Part shown: positions 34,064 through 41,381 of the stretch, in pieces
Layout of the letters: every line of letters starts with the position of its first letter
Position numbering within the stretch: position 1 is the stretch's first letter
From: Pseudonocardia sulfidoxydans NBRC 16205
Lineage (GTDB): Bacteria > Actinomycetota > Actinomycetes > Mycobacteriales > Pseudonocardiaceae
Reading direction: 5' to 3'
Length of the DNA stretch: 64,000 bases
Assembly: GCF_007989085.1 (NCBI RefSeq)
Contig: NZ_BJVJ01000007.1
Span: 1 to 64,000 of the forward strand
Position numbers and translations under genes: made by a program
The notes under the pieces: model-generated
What the model was told of the DNA's origin: nothing
The model's database searches: none
The model's input: only the letters and a program-made list of their open reading frames with translations

Positions 34064-36520
34064 TCAGCCCCCTTGACCCTGCAGCCAGCCGACGATCCGC
34101 TCGGGGGTGGCGGGCAGCTCGGTCACGCGCACACCGTGGTCGCGCAGCGCATCGTCGATGGCGGCGGAGAGAGCCCCGGGGGCCATCAGCCGCCCCGCCT
34201 CACCGCCACCCTTGATCCCGTGGGCGGTGATCGGCGACGGGGTCTCCTCGTGGCCGAAGTTCACCTCGGGCACGTCGAGCGCCGTCGGGATCAGGTAGTC
34301 CCAGAACGTGCCGACCAGCGGGTTGCCACCCGCGTCGTAGGTCATCTCCTCCGCCAGCGCGGTCCCGATGCCCTGGGCGGTGCCACCGACAATCTGTCCG
34401 TCGTAGGACCGCGGGTTGACCAACGTGCCCGAGTCGTGGACGGCGACATAGTCGAGGATGTCGACCGAGCCGGTCTCCTCGTCGACCTCCACGGCGACCA
34501 GGTGACACGCGTGCCCGACACACGGATAGAACGACCCGAGGTCGCTGCGGTCGGGCTTCGGCATCGTCAGGTGGGGGTGGTCGTAGACGAAGTCGGCCGC
34601 GAGACCGCTCTCCTCGCCGTCCGGCAGGGCTGTCTTGACCAGGTAGGCGAGCATCGCAAGGTCCGCGATACCGCGCCGCGAGTCCGTGGCGCCACGGACC
34701 TGGTAGCCGCCGTCGACCCACTCGAGATCGGCTTCGTCGACCTCCATGTCGTGCGCGGCGATCCGCCGGAGCTTGTCCTTGATCTTCTTCGAGGCCCCGG
34801 TGATCGCGCCCGCGAGCATCACGGTGAGCCGGCTTCCTCCGGGCCCCGCCGCGGGCAGCCCGCCCTTGGTGCCGTGGTGCACGACGCTGACATCGGCCGG
34901 GTCGACGTCGAACTCCTCGGCGGCGATCATCGCCGCCACCGTGTCGGAACTGTTGCCCCAGAACGGGGTCGAGTACAGCGTCACGGTGACGGCGCCGACG
35001 GTGTCCACCGTCATCGACACACCCTCCGGCGTCGAGGTGGTCTTGACCGGCACATCCTTGTCGTCGAACCAGAACCAGAACTCGGTGGCACCGTAGACGC
35101 TGCGCTCGTTCGCGGTGACGACGCCGATGCCGATCTTGCGGCCCTCGGCGCGCATCGCCTCCTGCTTGCGGCGCCAGCCGTCGTAGTCGAACCGCTGCAA
35201 GGCGTGGTCGAGCACGGGCTCGTAGTTGCCCGAGTCGTACATGTTGCCGCTCGGAATGTGGTACGGGAACGCGTCCGGCGGGATCAGGTTGCGACGCCGG
35301 ATGTCGGCCGGGTCGAGATCGAGTTCCGCGGCCGCCTTGTCGACGATGCGCTCGAGGGCCCAGTTCCCGGCATCGGCACCGAAGCCGCGATAGGCGCCCT
35401 GCTGCGTCTTGTTCGTCAGGACCGCACGCACGCGGTACTCCGTGCTGGTGATGCGGTAGGGCCCCGTCACCTGGGCGAGCGCGTTGCCGTGCGATCCGAC
35501 CCCGAACTGGATGTAGGCACCGTAGTCGTCCACACAGTCGATCTTCAGGCTACGGAACGTACCGTCGCGCATCAGCGCGAGCTCGACGTCGTAGTAGCGG
35601 TCGGACCCGTGCTGGTCTCCGTTGAGCTGGTAGTCGAGCCGGTCTTCGACATACTTGACGGGACGCCCGGTGATCTTGGACATCATGGCCGCGGTGACCG
35701 TCGATCGCCAGCAGAACTGCTTGGAGCCGAAGCTGCCGCCGGAGATGTAGGGCCGCAGGTCGAGCTTGTTGCTGGGGATACCGAGTGCGACGGCCGCGCC
35801 GAATGCCAGCCAGGTCATACTGATGCTGTTGGTGTGCACCACCATCTCGCCGGTGCCCGCGTCGTAGTCGCCGATCGCAGCCGTGGTGTCGAGCGGGTGC
35901 GCGGTCTGACGGCCCCAGCGAAGCCGGTCCCGCACGACGAGATCGGCGTCGGCGAAGTCGCGGGCGACCTCGCCGAACGTGAACGTCCGCTCGTAGGCGA
36001 CGTTCGTACCCAGGGCCTCGTGGACGAGATTGCCGGTGTCCTCGGCCGCGGCGATCGGGTCGACGATCGGATCGAGGACGTCGTAGGTGACGTCGATGAG
36101 CGCGCGGGCGTCCTCGGCCTGGTAGCGGTTCTCCGCGACGACGACCGCGACGCCCTCGCCGACGTAGTGAACCTTGTCGGCGGCCAGCACCCGCCAGACG
36201 TGCTTGTCGGGGGCGGGCCCGGAGTCGGGCAGCGGGCCGAACTGCTCGGCGGCCTCGGGCCCGGTCAGGACCGCGACGACGCCGGGTGCCCGACGGGCCC
36301 GCTCGGCGTCGACGGAGACGATCCGCGCATGCGCGTGCGGGCTGCGCAGCACGACCGCGTGCAGCATCCCCGGCAGCACGACGTCGTCGATGTAGCGACC
36401 GAGTCCGCGGAGCAGCTTGGGGTCCTCGACCCGCTTCACGGACCTGCCGATCCACTTCATGTCCTTGTGCGGGGCCGTCGGCGCCGGCACGTCGGCCTGG
36501 TTGTCAGTGGTCCGGGTCAT
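34064..36520 (-). CDS. xanthine dehydrogenase-family molybdopterin-binding (large) subunit
   Basis: An 818-residue CoxL-like large subunit. N-terminal aldehyde oxidase/xanthine dehydrogenase a/b hammerhead domain (about 25-140), then the Mo-cofactor domain with ISGGSFGSK, GAYRGFGADAGNWALERIVD and near the C-terminus ITAHGIKGGGEAGRLMAPG (the base Glu). The active loop reads AYRGFG, not the AYRCSFR of form I CO dehydrogenase, so it is not a genuine CODH; the substrate is an organic compound that gets hydroxylated. It sits with small and FAD subunits in an operon, overlapping the small-subunit stop by one base. Confidence 0.92.
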   Translation of the reverse strand: MTRTTDNQADVPAPTAPHKDMKWIGRSVKRVEDPKLLRGLGRYIDDVVLPGMLHAVVLRSPHAHARIVSVDAERARRAPGVVAVLTGPEAAEQFGPLPDSGPAPDKHVWRVLAADKVHYVGEGVAVVVAENRYQAEDARALIDVTYDVLDPIVDPIAAAEDTGNLVHEALGTNVAYERTFTFGEVARDFADADLVVRDRLRWGRQTAHPLDTTAAIGDYDAGTGEMVVHTNSISMTWLAFGAAVALGIPSNKLDLRPYISGGSFGSKQFCWRSTVTAAMMSKITGRPVKYVEDRLDYQLNGDQHGSDRYYDVELALMRDGTFRSLKIDCVDDYGAYIQFGVGSHGNALAQVTGPYRITSTEYRVRAVLTNKTQQGAYRGFGADAGNWALERIVDKAAAELDLDPADIRRRNLIPPDAFPYHIPSGNMYDSGNYEPVLDHALQRFDYDGWRRKQEAMRAEGRKIGIGVVTANERSVYGATEFWFWFDDKDVPVKTTSTPEGVSMTVDTVGAVTVTLYSTPFWGNSSDTVAAMIAAEEFDVDPADVSVVHHGTKGGLPAAGPGGSRLTVMLAGAITGASKKIKDKLRRIAAHDMEVDEADLEWVDGGYQVRGATDSRRGIADLAMLAYLVKTALPDGEESGLAADFVYDHPHLTMPKPDRSDLGSFYPCVGHACHLVAVEVDEETGSVDILDYVAVHDSGTLVNPRSYDGQIVGGTAQGIGTALAEEMTYDAGGNPLVGTFWDYLIPTALDVPEVNFGHEETPSPITAHGIKGGGEAGRLMAPGALSAAIDDALRDHGVRVTELPATPERIVGWLQGQGG

Positions 36521-37056
36521 CAGGAGCCCTCCGCCATCCGCTCGGCCGCCTCGACCGCGGCGTCGACGATGAACTGGTAGCCGGTGCAGCGGCACAGGTT
36601 GCTGGAGATGCCTTCCCGGACCTGCGCCCGGGTCGGACAGGGGTTCTGCTCCAGGATCTCCTGGACACGCAACACCATCCCTGGAGTACAGAACCCGCAC
36701 TGCAGGCCCTGCTTCTCCCAGAACGCCTGCTGAACGGGGTGCAGCGTCCGGGTGTCGGGAGCGACGCCCTCGATGGTCCGGACGTCGGCGCCGTCGGCCT
36801 GCACGGCGAGCGTGATGCACGAGCGCACCGTCGCGCCGTCGAGCCGCACCGTACAGACCCCACAGACGCCCTGGTCACAACCGGTGTGGGTACCGGTCAG
36901 CCGCAGGTCCTGACGCAGCACGTCGACGAGCAGCCGCCGACCCTCCACAGCCAGCCGGTGCGTCGTTCCGTTGACGGTGATCGTGATCGGGTGCAGCGCG
37001 GCGGGATCGGTGTCGATCTCGTCGACACCCGTCGCCGGTTCGTGGGTCGCGGTCAT
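36520..37056 (-). CDS. molybdenum hydroxylase [2Fe-2S] small subunit
   Basis: A 178-residue CoxS-like protein. A plant-type ferredoxin domain has CDQGVCGVCTVRLDGATVRSC and the second [2Fe-2S] domain has QCGFCTPGMVLRVQEIL and NLCRCTGYQFIVDA, giving eight cysteines. It passes electrons from the molybdenum centre to FAD. The N-terminal 20 residues are a longer polar extension than usual. The start ATG 37056 overlaps the FAD subunit stop by four bases. Confidence 0.92.
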   Translation of the reverse strand: MTATHEPATGVDEIDTDPAALHPITITVNGTTHRLAVEGRRLLVDVLRQDLRLTGTHTGCDQGVCGVCTVRLDGATVRSCITLAVQADGADVRTIEGVAPDTRTLHPVQQAFWEKQGLQCGFCTPGMVLRVQEILEQNPCPTRAQVREGISSNLCRCTGYQFIVDAAVEAAERMAEGS

Positions 37057-37964
37057 CGGACGCCTCCGGCGCGGGTCAGGGCGGTCGTCACGGCTCGGCG
37101 GACCTGGGACTTCGCGACAGATGCGCGATACCCCCAAGCCGGAACGGGCGCCGCGACGACCGGCAGGATGTGTGCGGCGAGGTCCCCGGCGCCACGTGGG
37201 GTGAGCTCCGCGACGGAGGCGGCGGCAGCAGCGGCGACGGTCTCCGGATCGGGCCGGGATCCGAGGAGCGCCGCCTCGGCGGCACGAGCACGGACAGGTC
37301 GGTCCGACACACCGCAGATCGCGATCGCGACGTCGACGATCTCGCCGTCGGCGACGGTGATGCTCACGCCGGCGCCGGCGACCGGGAAGTTGCCGCGCCG
37401 CAGACTGAACTCCGACCACGCCTGCCCGGTACCGGGCCCTGTCACCGGGAAGGCGACCTGGGCGACGATCTCGTCGGCACGAGCCGATGTCGTGAAGGCG
37501 CCCGTGAAGAAGTCCTCGGCCCCGACCGTCCGAACGCCATCGGCGCTGAGCAACGTCAGCTGCGCATCCAGCGCGAGCGCTGCGCAGGGCAGCTCGGCAA
37601 CGGCTGACGCGTGCGCGATGCTGCCGACGACCGTCCCGCGGTGCCGGATGGGCGGGTGGGCCACATGCTCGACGGCTTCGGCGAGCAGCGGCACGAGCGA
37701 GCGGACGTCGGCGGAGTTCTCCACCGCGGCCTGCCGCGCCGTGGCGCCGACGACCAGCAGGTCACCGTCGCGGCGGATGGCGTCGAGTCCAGGGGCGGAA
37801 CCGAGGTCGACGAGGTGCGCCGGCTCGGCGAGCCGCAGGTTGAGCATCGGCAGCAGGGACTGGCCGCCGGCGAGCAGCCGGGCACTCGGCCCGAGTTCGC
37901 GCAGCAGCTCCGCGGCATGCTCGACGGTGCGGCCGCGGTGGTAGCTGAACGGTGGTGGCTTCAC
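37053..37964 (-). CDS. molybdenum hydroxylase FAD-binding (medium) subunit
   Basis: A 303-residue CoxM-like protein with the FAD motifs LLAGGQSLLPMLNLRLAEP (about 30-48) and RHRGTVVGSIAHASAVAELP, then the C-terminal CO_deh_flav_C domain. First gene of a six-gene minus-strand operon: M, S, L, dead SDR, MoxR, VWA. GTG 37964 has no Shine-Dalgarno sequence; the predicted transcription start from box e lies at or within a base or two of this codon, so the message may be leaderless. Confidence 0.88.
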   Translation of the reverse strand: MKPPPFSYHRGRTVEHAAELLRELGPSARLLAGGQSLLPMLNLRLAEPAHLVDLGSAPGLDAIRRDGDLLVVGATARQAAVENSADVRSLVPLLAEAVEHVAHPPIRHRGTVVGSIAHASAVAELPCAALALDAQLTLLSADGVRTVGAEDFFTGAFTTSARADEIVAQVAFPVTGPGTGQAWSEFSLRRGNFPVAGAGVSITVADGEIVDVAIAICGVSDRPVRARAAEAALLGSRPDPETVAAAAAASVAELTPRGAGDLAAHILPVVAAPVPAWGYRASVAKSQVRRAVTTALTRAGGVR

Positions 37965-37971
37965 GTCGGCA

Positions 37972-38017
37972 ACGCTGGCAGACAGCCCCCGGAGCGGGGT
38001 TGTCCCAAGTTGGGACG
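37972..38017 (-). promoter_or_regulatory. island box e, upstream of the molybdenum hydroxylase operon
   Basis: TGTCCCAAGTTGGGACG at 38001-38017 has the best symmetry of all copies. Toward the minus-strand operon, 23 bases lead to CAGCGT (37977-37972) and then to GTG 37964. It also lies 103 bases before the reductase gene at 38120 on the plus strand, where a TACGGT (38057-38062) is seen but not at the usual distance. Confidence 0.72.
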
Positions 38018-38119
38018 GGACGTTCCTGCACGTTGACACCCCGGAGAGCACGCTTCTACGGTCCGGTCGACAGCCGACCGTCGCCCGGTCGGCGCACCAA
38101 TCGTGACATGGAGATGCGC

Positions 38120-39073
38120 GTGAGCAGGACGATGAGAGCGATGAGCCAGAACCGCGCAGGCGGACCCGAGGTGTTGACACTCGTCGACCAGGAACGACCG
38201 GTGGCCGGGCCCACGGAGATACTCGTGCGGGTGGAGGCGGCGGGGATCAACCCGACCGACTGGAAGACCCGGGGTCGTGGCTACTTCTACCACGACGAGA
38301 AGCCGCCGTTCACCCTCGGCTTCGACGTCTCCGGCACCGTCGAGGCGGTCGGGCCCGGCGTGACGATCTTCGCGCCCGGGGACAAGGTCATCGGGATGCC
38401 GCGCTTCCCCCGCCCGGCCGGGGCCTATGCCGAGTTCGTGACCGGCCCGGCCCGGCACTTCACCACGCGCCCGGACAGCCTCGACGCCGTTCACGGCGCA
38501 GCGCTGCCGCTCGCGGGCCTCACCGCCTGGCAGGCACTCGTCGACACCGCCGCCGTCGCGAGCGGCCAGCGCGTGCTCGTCCACGCCGCGGCCGGGGGTG
38601 TCGGTCACCTCGCGGTCCAGATCGCGAAGGCGCGCGGCGCGTACGTGATCGGTACGGCCAGCGCGGCCAAGCACGACCTCCTGCGCGGGCTGGGTGCCGA
38701 CGAGCTCGTCGACCACCGGACCCAGGACTTCGCCGATGTCGTGTCCGACGTCGACGTCGTACTCGACACCCTCGGCGGAGACGTCACCGAACGTTCGCTG
38801 CGCACCTTGCGCACGGGCGGCATCCTCGTGAGCATCATCCCGCCTCCCGGGTTCGACTCGTCGCTGATGCCCAGCCGCGACGGCGTCACCGTGACCTGGA
38901 TGCTCGTCGAGCCCGACCGCACCGGGCTCTGCGAGCTCGCCGCTCTCGTCGACGAGAAGAAGCTTCAGGTCGTCGTCGACTCGACCTTCCCGCTCGCCTC
39001 GGCGGGCGACGCACATCGTCAGGGCGAGGCCGGCCGAACCACGGGCAAGCTCGTTCTCGAGATTCCCGGCTGA
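38120..39073 (+). CDS. zinc-independent quinone oxidoreductase/alcohol dehydrogenase family
   Basis: A 317-residue medium-chain reductase of the quinone oxidoreductase type. GroES-like N-terminus with EAAGINPTDWKTRGRG and GFDVSGTVEAVGPGV, then the NADPH Rossmann fold HAAAGGVGHLAVQIAKA. Catalytic and structural zinc ligands are missing, as in enoyl and quinone reductases. GTG 38120 was chosen because GGAG stands six bases upstream; ATG codons at 38108 and 38132 are alternatives. Divergent from the molybdenum hydroxylase operon. Confidence 0.85.
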   Translation: MSRTMRAMSQNRAGGPEVLTLVDQERPVAGPTEILVRVEAAGINPTDWKTRGRGYFYHDEKPPFTLGFDVSGTVEAVGPGVTIFAPGDKVIGMPRFPRPAGAYAEFVTGPARHFTTRPDSLDAVHGAALPLAGLTAWQALVDTAAVASGQRVLVHAAAGGVGHLAVQIAKARGAYVIGTASAAKHDLLRGLGADELVDHRTQDFADVVSDVDVVLDTLGGDVTERSLRTLRTGGILVSIIPPPGFDSSLMPSRDGVTVTWMLVEPDRTGLCELAALVDEKKLQVVVDSTFPLASAGDAHRQGEAGRTTGKLVLEIPG

Positions 39074-39076
39074 GCC

Positions 39077-39121
39077 TGTCCCACCGCGGGACAACAGCGC
39101 CCCGACGACCCTTCCTAACGT
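39077..39121 (+). promoter_or_regulatory. island box f + TAACGT, upstream of 39183
   Basis: TGTCCCACCGCGGGACA at 39077-39093, then 22 bases, then TAACGT at 39116-39121. It begins only four bases after the stop of the preceding gene. The predicted leader is about 55 bases. Confidence 0.74.
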
Positions 39122-39182
39122 CCGTCACGACCGATCCCGCTCGTCAGACGTTCGGACCCGCGAAACCCGAGAGGAAACGTTC

Positions 39183-39548
39183 ATGGCCATCGATCCGGAA
39201 CAGGACGCGATCAACGCGCTTCTTGACCTCCCCCAGGACCAGCCCATCATCCTGATGAACCTGCTCAGGTTCACCGAGGGCGGCGAGAAGACCTACGAGG
39301 ACTACGTCCGGCACTGCAAGGTGCACGGTCCCCGCTTCGGGGTGGAGTTCGTCTATCTCGGGAAGGGAGGACACGTCATGGTCGCCGAGGACGGGCAGTC
39401 CTGGGACGCCGTGTGGATCGTCCGCTACCCGAACTCGAAGCAGTTCTTCGCCCTGCTCCACGACGCCGACTTCAAGTCGGGTTTCCATCTGCGGGGCGAC
39501 TCGCTGCAGGAGGCCGTCCTGCAGGTCACCACCCCGTGGGAGATCTGA
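39183..39548 (+). CDS. small ferredoxin-like-fold (DUF1330/EthD-like) protein
   Basis: A 121-residue protein with PIILMNLLRFTEGGEKTYEDYVRH near the N-terminus and WDAVWIVRYPNSKQFFALLHDADF further on, typical of the DUF1330-like dimeric alpha/beta-barrel group. Such proteins bind or isomerise small hydrophobic compounds. ATG 39183 follows GAGAGGAAAC. It precedes an SDR gene by one base; the pair is surely co-translated and probably acts on the same compound. Confidence 0.78.
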   Translation: MAIDPEQDAINALLDLPQDQPIILMNLLRFTEGGEKTYEDYVRHCKVHGPRFGVEFVYLGKGGHVMVAEDGQSWDAVWIVRYPNSKQFFALLHDADFKSGFHLRGDSLQEAVLQVTTPWEI

Positions 39549-39549
39549 C

Positions 39550-40416
39550 GTGGGCAGGCTGGAGGGCAAGGTCGCGCTGATCACGGGCGCGGCACGTGGC
39601 CAGGGCCGCTCGCACGCCCGGCTGCTGGCGCGCGAAGGTGCCGACATCGTCGCGATCGACCTCTGCGACGACATCGACGGCCTCGGGTATCCCCTCGGGA
39701 CGAAGTCGGAGCTCGACGAGACCGTCGCGCTCGTCGAGGACCAGGACCGCAGGATTCTCGCCCGTACCGCGGACGTCCGCGATGTCGCCGCGATGCAGGC
39801 CGTCGTCGACGAGGCCTACGAGGAGTTCGGCCACGTCGACATCGTGTGCGCGAACGCCGGAATCTGCCAGGTCGGTCCGCGGACCTGGGAGATCACCGAG
39901 GAGATGTGGGATGCCCACGTCGACGTGGTGACCAAGGGTGTCTGGGCGACGGTCCGTCCGGTCGTCCCTCGGATGATCGCGGCCGGCAACGGCGGCTCGA
40001 TCATCATCACCAGCTCGCTGCTCGGCCTGAAGGCGATGCCGAACCTTGCGGCGTACAGCGCGGCCAAGTTCGCCGTCGTCGGTCTCTCGCAGTCCCTCGC
40101 GGCCGAGGTCGCCGAGCACGGGATCCGGGTCAACACGATCCACCCGGCGACCGTCGACACGGACATCAACTTCAAGAACGAGCCCCTCAAGCGGATGTTC
40201 CGGCCCGACCTCGACCACTCCCCCAGCCGGGAGGAGTTCGGTGAGGCGTCCTCGACGATGAACCTGCTCTGGGATCCGTCCAAGCCGTGGAAGCATGCGG
40301 TCCCGTGGCTCGACGTCACCGACATCAGCAATGCGGTGCTGTTCCTCGCGTCCGACGAGTCCCGCTACATCACCGGCCTGCGGATGTCGGTCGACCTCGG
40401 TGCGCTGATCAAGTAG
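39550..40416 (+). CDS. mycofactocin-type SDR oxidoreductase
   Basis: A 288-residue SDR with ITGAARGQGRSHARLLAREGADI, insert DDIDGLGYPLGTKSELDETV, catalytic Ser in ITSSLLGL, YSAAK and a C-terminal ESRYITGLRMSVDLGALIK. It is the closest relative in the window of the SDR at 30414. The longer insert near 245 (DPSKPWKHAVPW) differs from it. GTG 39550 begins one base after the upstream stop. Expected role: alcohol to ketone oxidation with a non-exchangeable NAD. Confidence 0.92.
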   Translation: MGRLEGKVALITGAARGQGRSHARLLAREGADIVAIDLCDDIDGLGYPLGTKSELDETVALVEDQDRRILARTADVRDVAAMQAVVDEAYEEFGHVDIVCANAGICQVGPRTWEITEEMWDAHVDVVTKGVWATVRPVVPRMIAAGNGGSIIITSSLLGLKAMPNLAAYSAAKFAVVGLSQSLAAEVAEHGIRVNTIHPATVDTDINFKNEPLKRMFRPDLDHSPSREEFGEASSTMNLLWDPSKPWKHAVPWLDVTDISNAVLFLASDESRYITGLRMSVDLGALIK

Positions 40417-40442
40417 CGAACGATCGGATCGGCACGGCCGAC

Positions 40443-40479
40443 AGGGCCCCGGACGCGGCGTCGCCGCGTCCGGGGCCCT
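40443..40479 (+). terminator. hairpin terminator after the SDR gene
   Basis: A perfect 18-bp inverted repeat, arms 40443-40460 and 40462-40479, about 27 bases after the stop at 40416; it is also positioned to stop the minus-strand GntR transcript. Confidence 0.75.
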
Positions 40480-40595
40480 CGGCAGTCGTCACAGCACCTG
40501 CGACGGACGCCGGCCGCGAGCCGGTCTGTTCCGCGGCGCCGGGCGCGGCACATCCGGGTGCAGCCGGCAACGACGACACGTCGCGACACGATGGC

Positions 40596-41297
40596 TCAGC
40601 CCCGGTCGGCCTCGAACGTCGCGACCAGCCTCTCCGTGACGCCGCGGATGTGGACGTCGACCGTGTGGCGCAGTTCGGCGGTATCGCCCGACTCCATCGC
40701 ACCCATGATCGCGAGATGCTCCTCGCAGGACTCGAGGGTGTGCGCCTCGAACTGTCCCGCGTAGGTGATGATGCGCTTCAGGTTCCCCCGGAGGCGGTCG
40801 AGACTGTTGATCAGCAGCCGGTTGCCGCAGTGGGCCACGAAGAGGTCGTGGAAGGCGAAGTCGTTGTTGTTGAACGGCGCGAAGTCGCCCTGCCTGGCCC
40901 GCGCGACCTGGTCGTCCAGCCGCGCACGCATGCGCACGATCTCCTCCGGCGGGATCGAGACAGCGGTCTCGGCGGCGGCCGTCTCCAGGGCGCGGCGCAC
41001 TCCGTAGACATCGCGTACGAGCTCGACACTCAGCGGCGGGACGCTGAACCCACGCGGCCCCGAGGGTTCGAGCAGCCCCTCGTCCTGCAGCCGCCGCACC
41101 GCCTCACGAAGCGGCGAGCGGCTGATCGCGAACCGGCGCGCCAGGTCGTTCTCGCTCAGCGGTACCCCTGCCGGCAGGTCGCCGTCCACGACCCACTGCT
41201 TGAGCGCCTCGTAGGCCTGGTCGGCAAGTGACGGGGCCTTCCTGGGTGCCCGCCCACTCATGTCGAGCGACTCCCACGGCGGGACGGACACGGACAT
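40596..41297 (-). CDS. GntR-family (FadR/FCD) transcriptional regulator
   Basis: A 233-residue regulator with an N-terminal winged helix (about 20-85: LSENDLARRFAISRSPLREAVRRLQDEGLLE) and an FCD ligand domain whose metal ligands are visible as DFAFHDLFVAH, EEHLAIMGAM and HTVDVHI. FCD regulators usually repress and respond to organic acids. ATG 41297 follows GAGGAGG by seven bases. A palindrome 49 bases upstream recurs in front of the M24 peptidase gene, which suggests autoregulation and a shared target. Confidence 0.9.
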   Translation of the reverse strand: MSVSVPPWESLDMSGRAPRKAPSLADQAYEALKQWVVDGDLPAGVPLSENDLARRFAISRSPLREAVRRLQDEGLLEPSGPRGFSVPPLSVELVRDVYGVRRALETAAAETAVSIPPEEIVRMRARLDDQVARARQGDFAPFNNNDFAFHDLFVAHCGNRLLINSLDRLRGNLKRIITYAGQFEAHTLESCEEHLAIMGAMESGDTAELRHTVDVHIRGVTERLVATFEADRG

Positions 41298-41343
41298 GAC
41301 TCGCCTCCTCGCAGCGCACTGATCGCCACCGGAACCTATCATT

Positions 41344-41360
41344 CAGTCGACAGGCGACTG
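41344..41360. promoter_or_regulatory. candidate GntR operator 1
   Basis: CAGTCGACAGGCGACTG, arms CAGTCGAC and GGCGACTG (seven of eight positions symmetric). It stands about 49 bases upstream of the GntR start codon. Its reverse complement recurs with 15 of 17 matches at 44560-44576. Confidence 0.6.
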
Positions 41361-41381
41361 CGTGCAGACGAGCTCGGGGAT

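Noticed and set aside
34028..36580. Open frame of 850 codons on the plus strand
   Set aside because: Antisense to the molybdenum hydroxylase large subunit, which has all family motifs. The plus-strand product is a Val/Asp/Arg-rich shadow.
31374..37964. Carbon monoxide dehydrogenase
   Set aside because: Operon order agrees, but the large subunit lacks the AYRCSFR loop of form I CODH.
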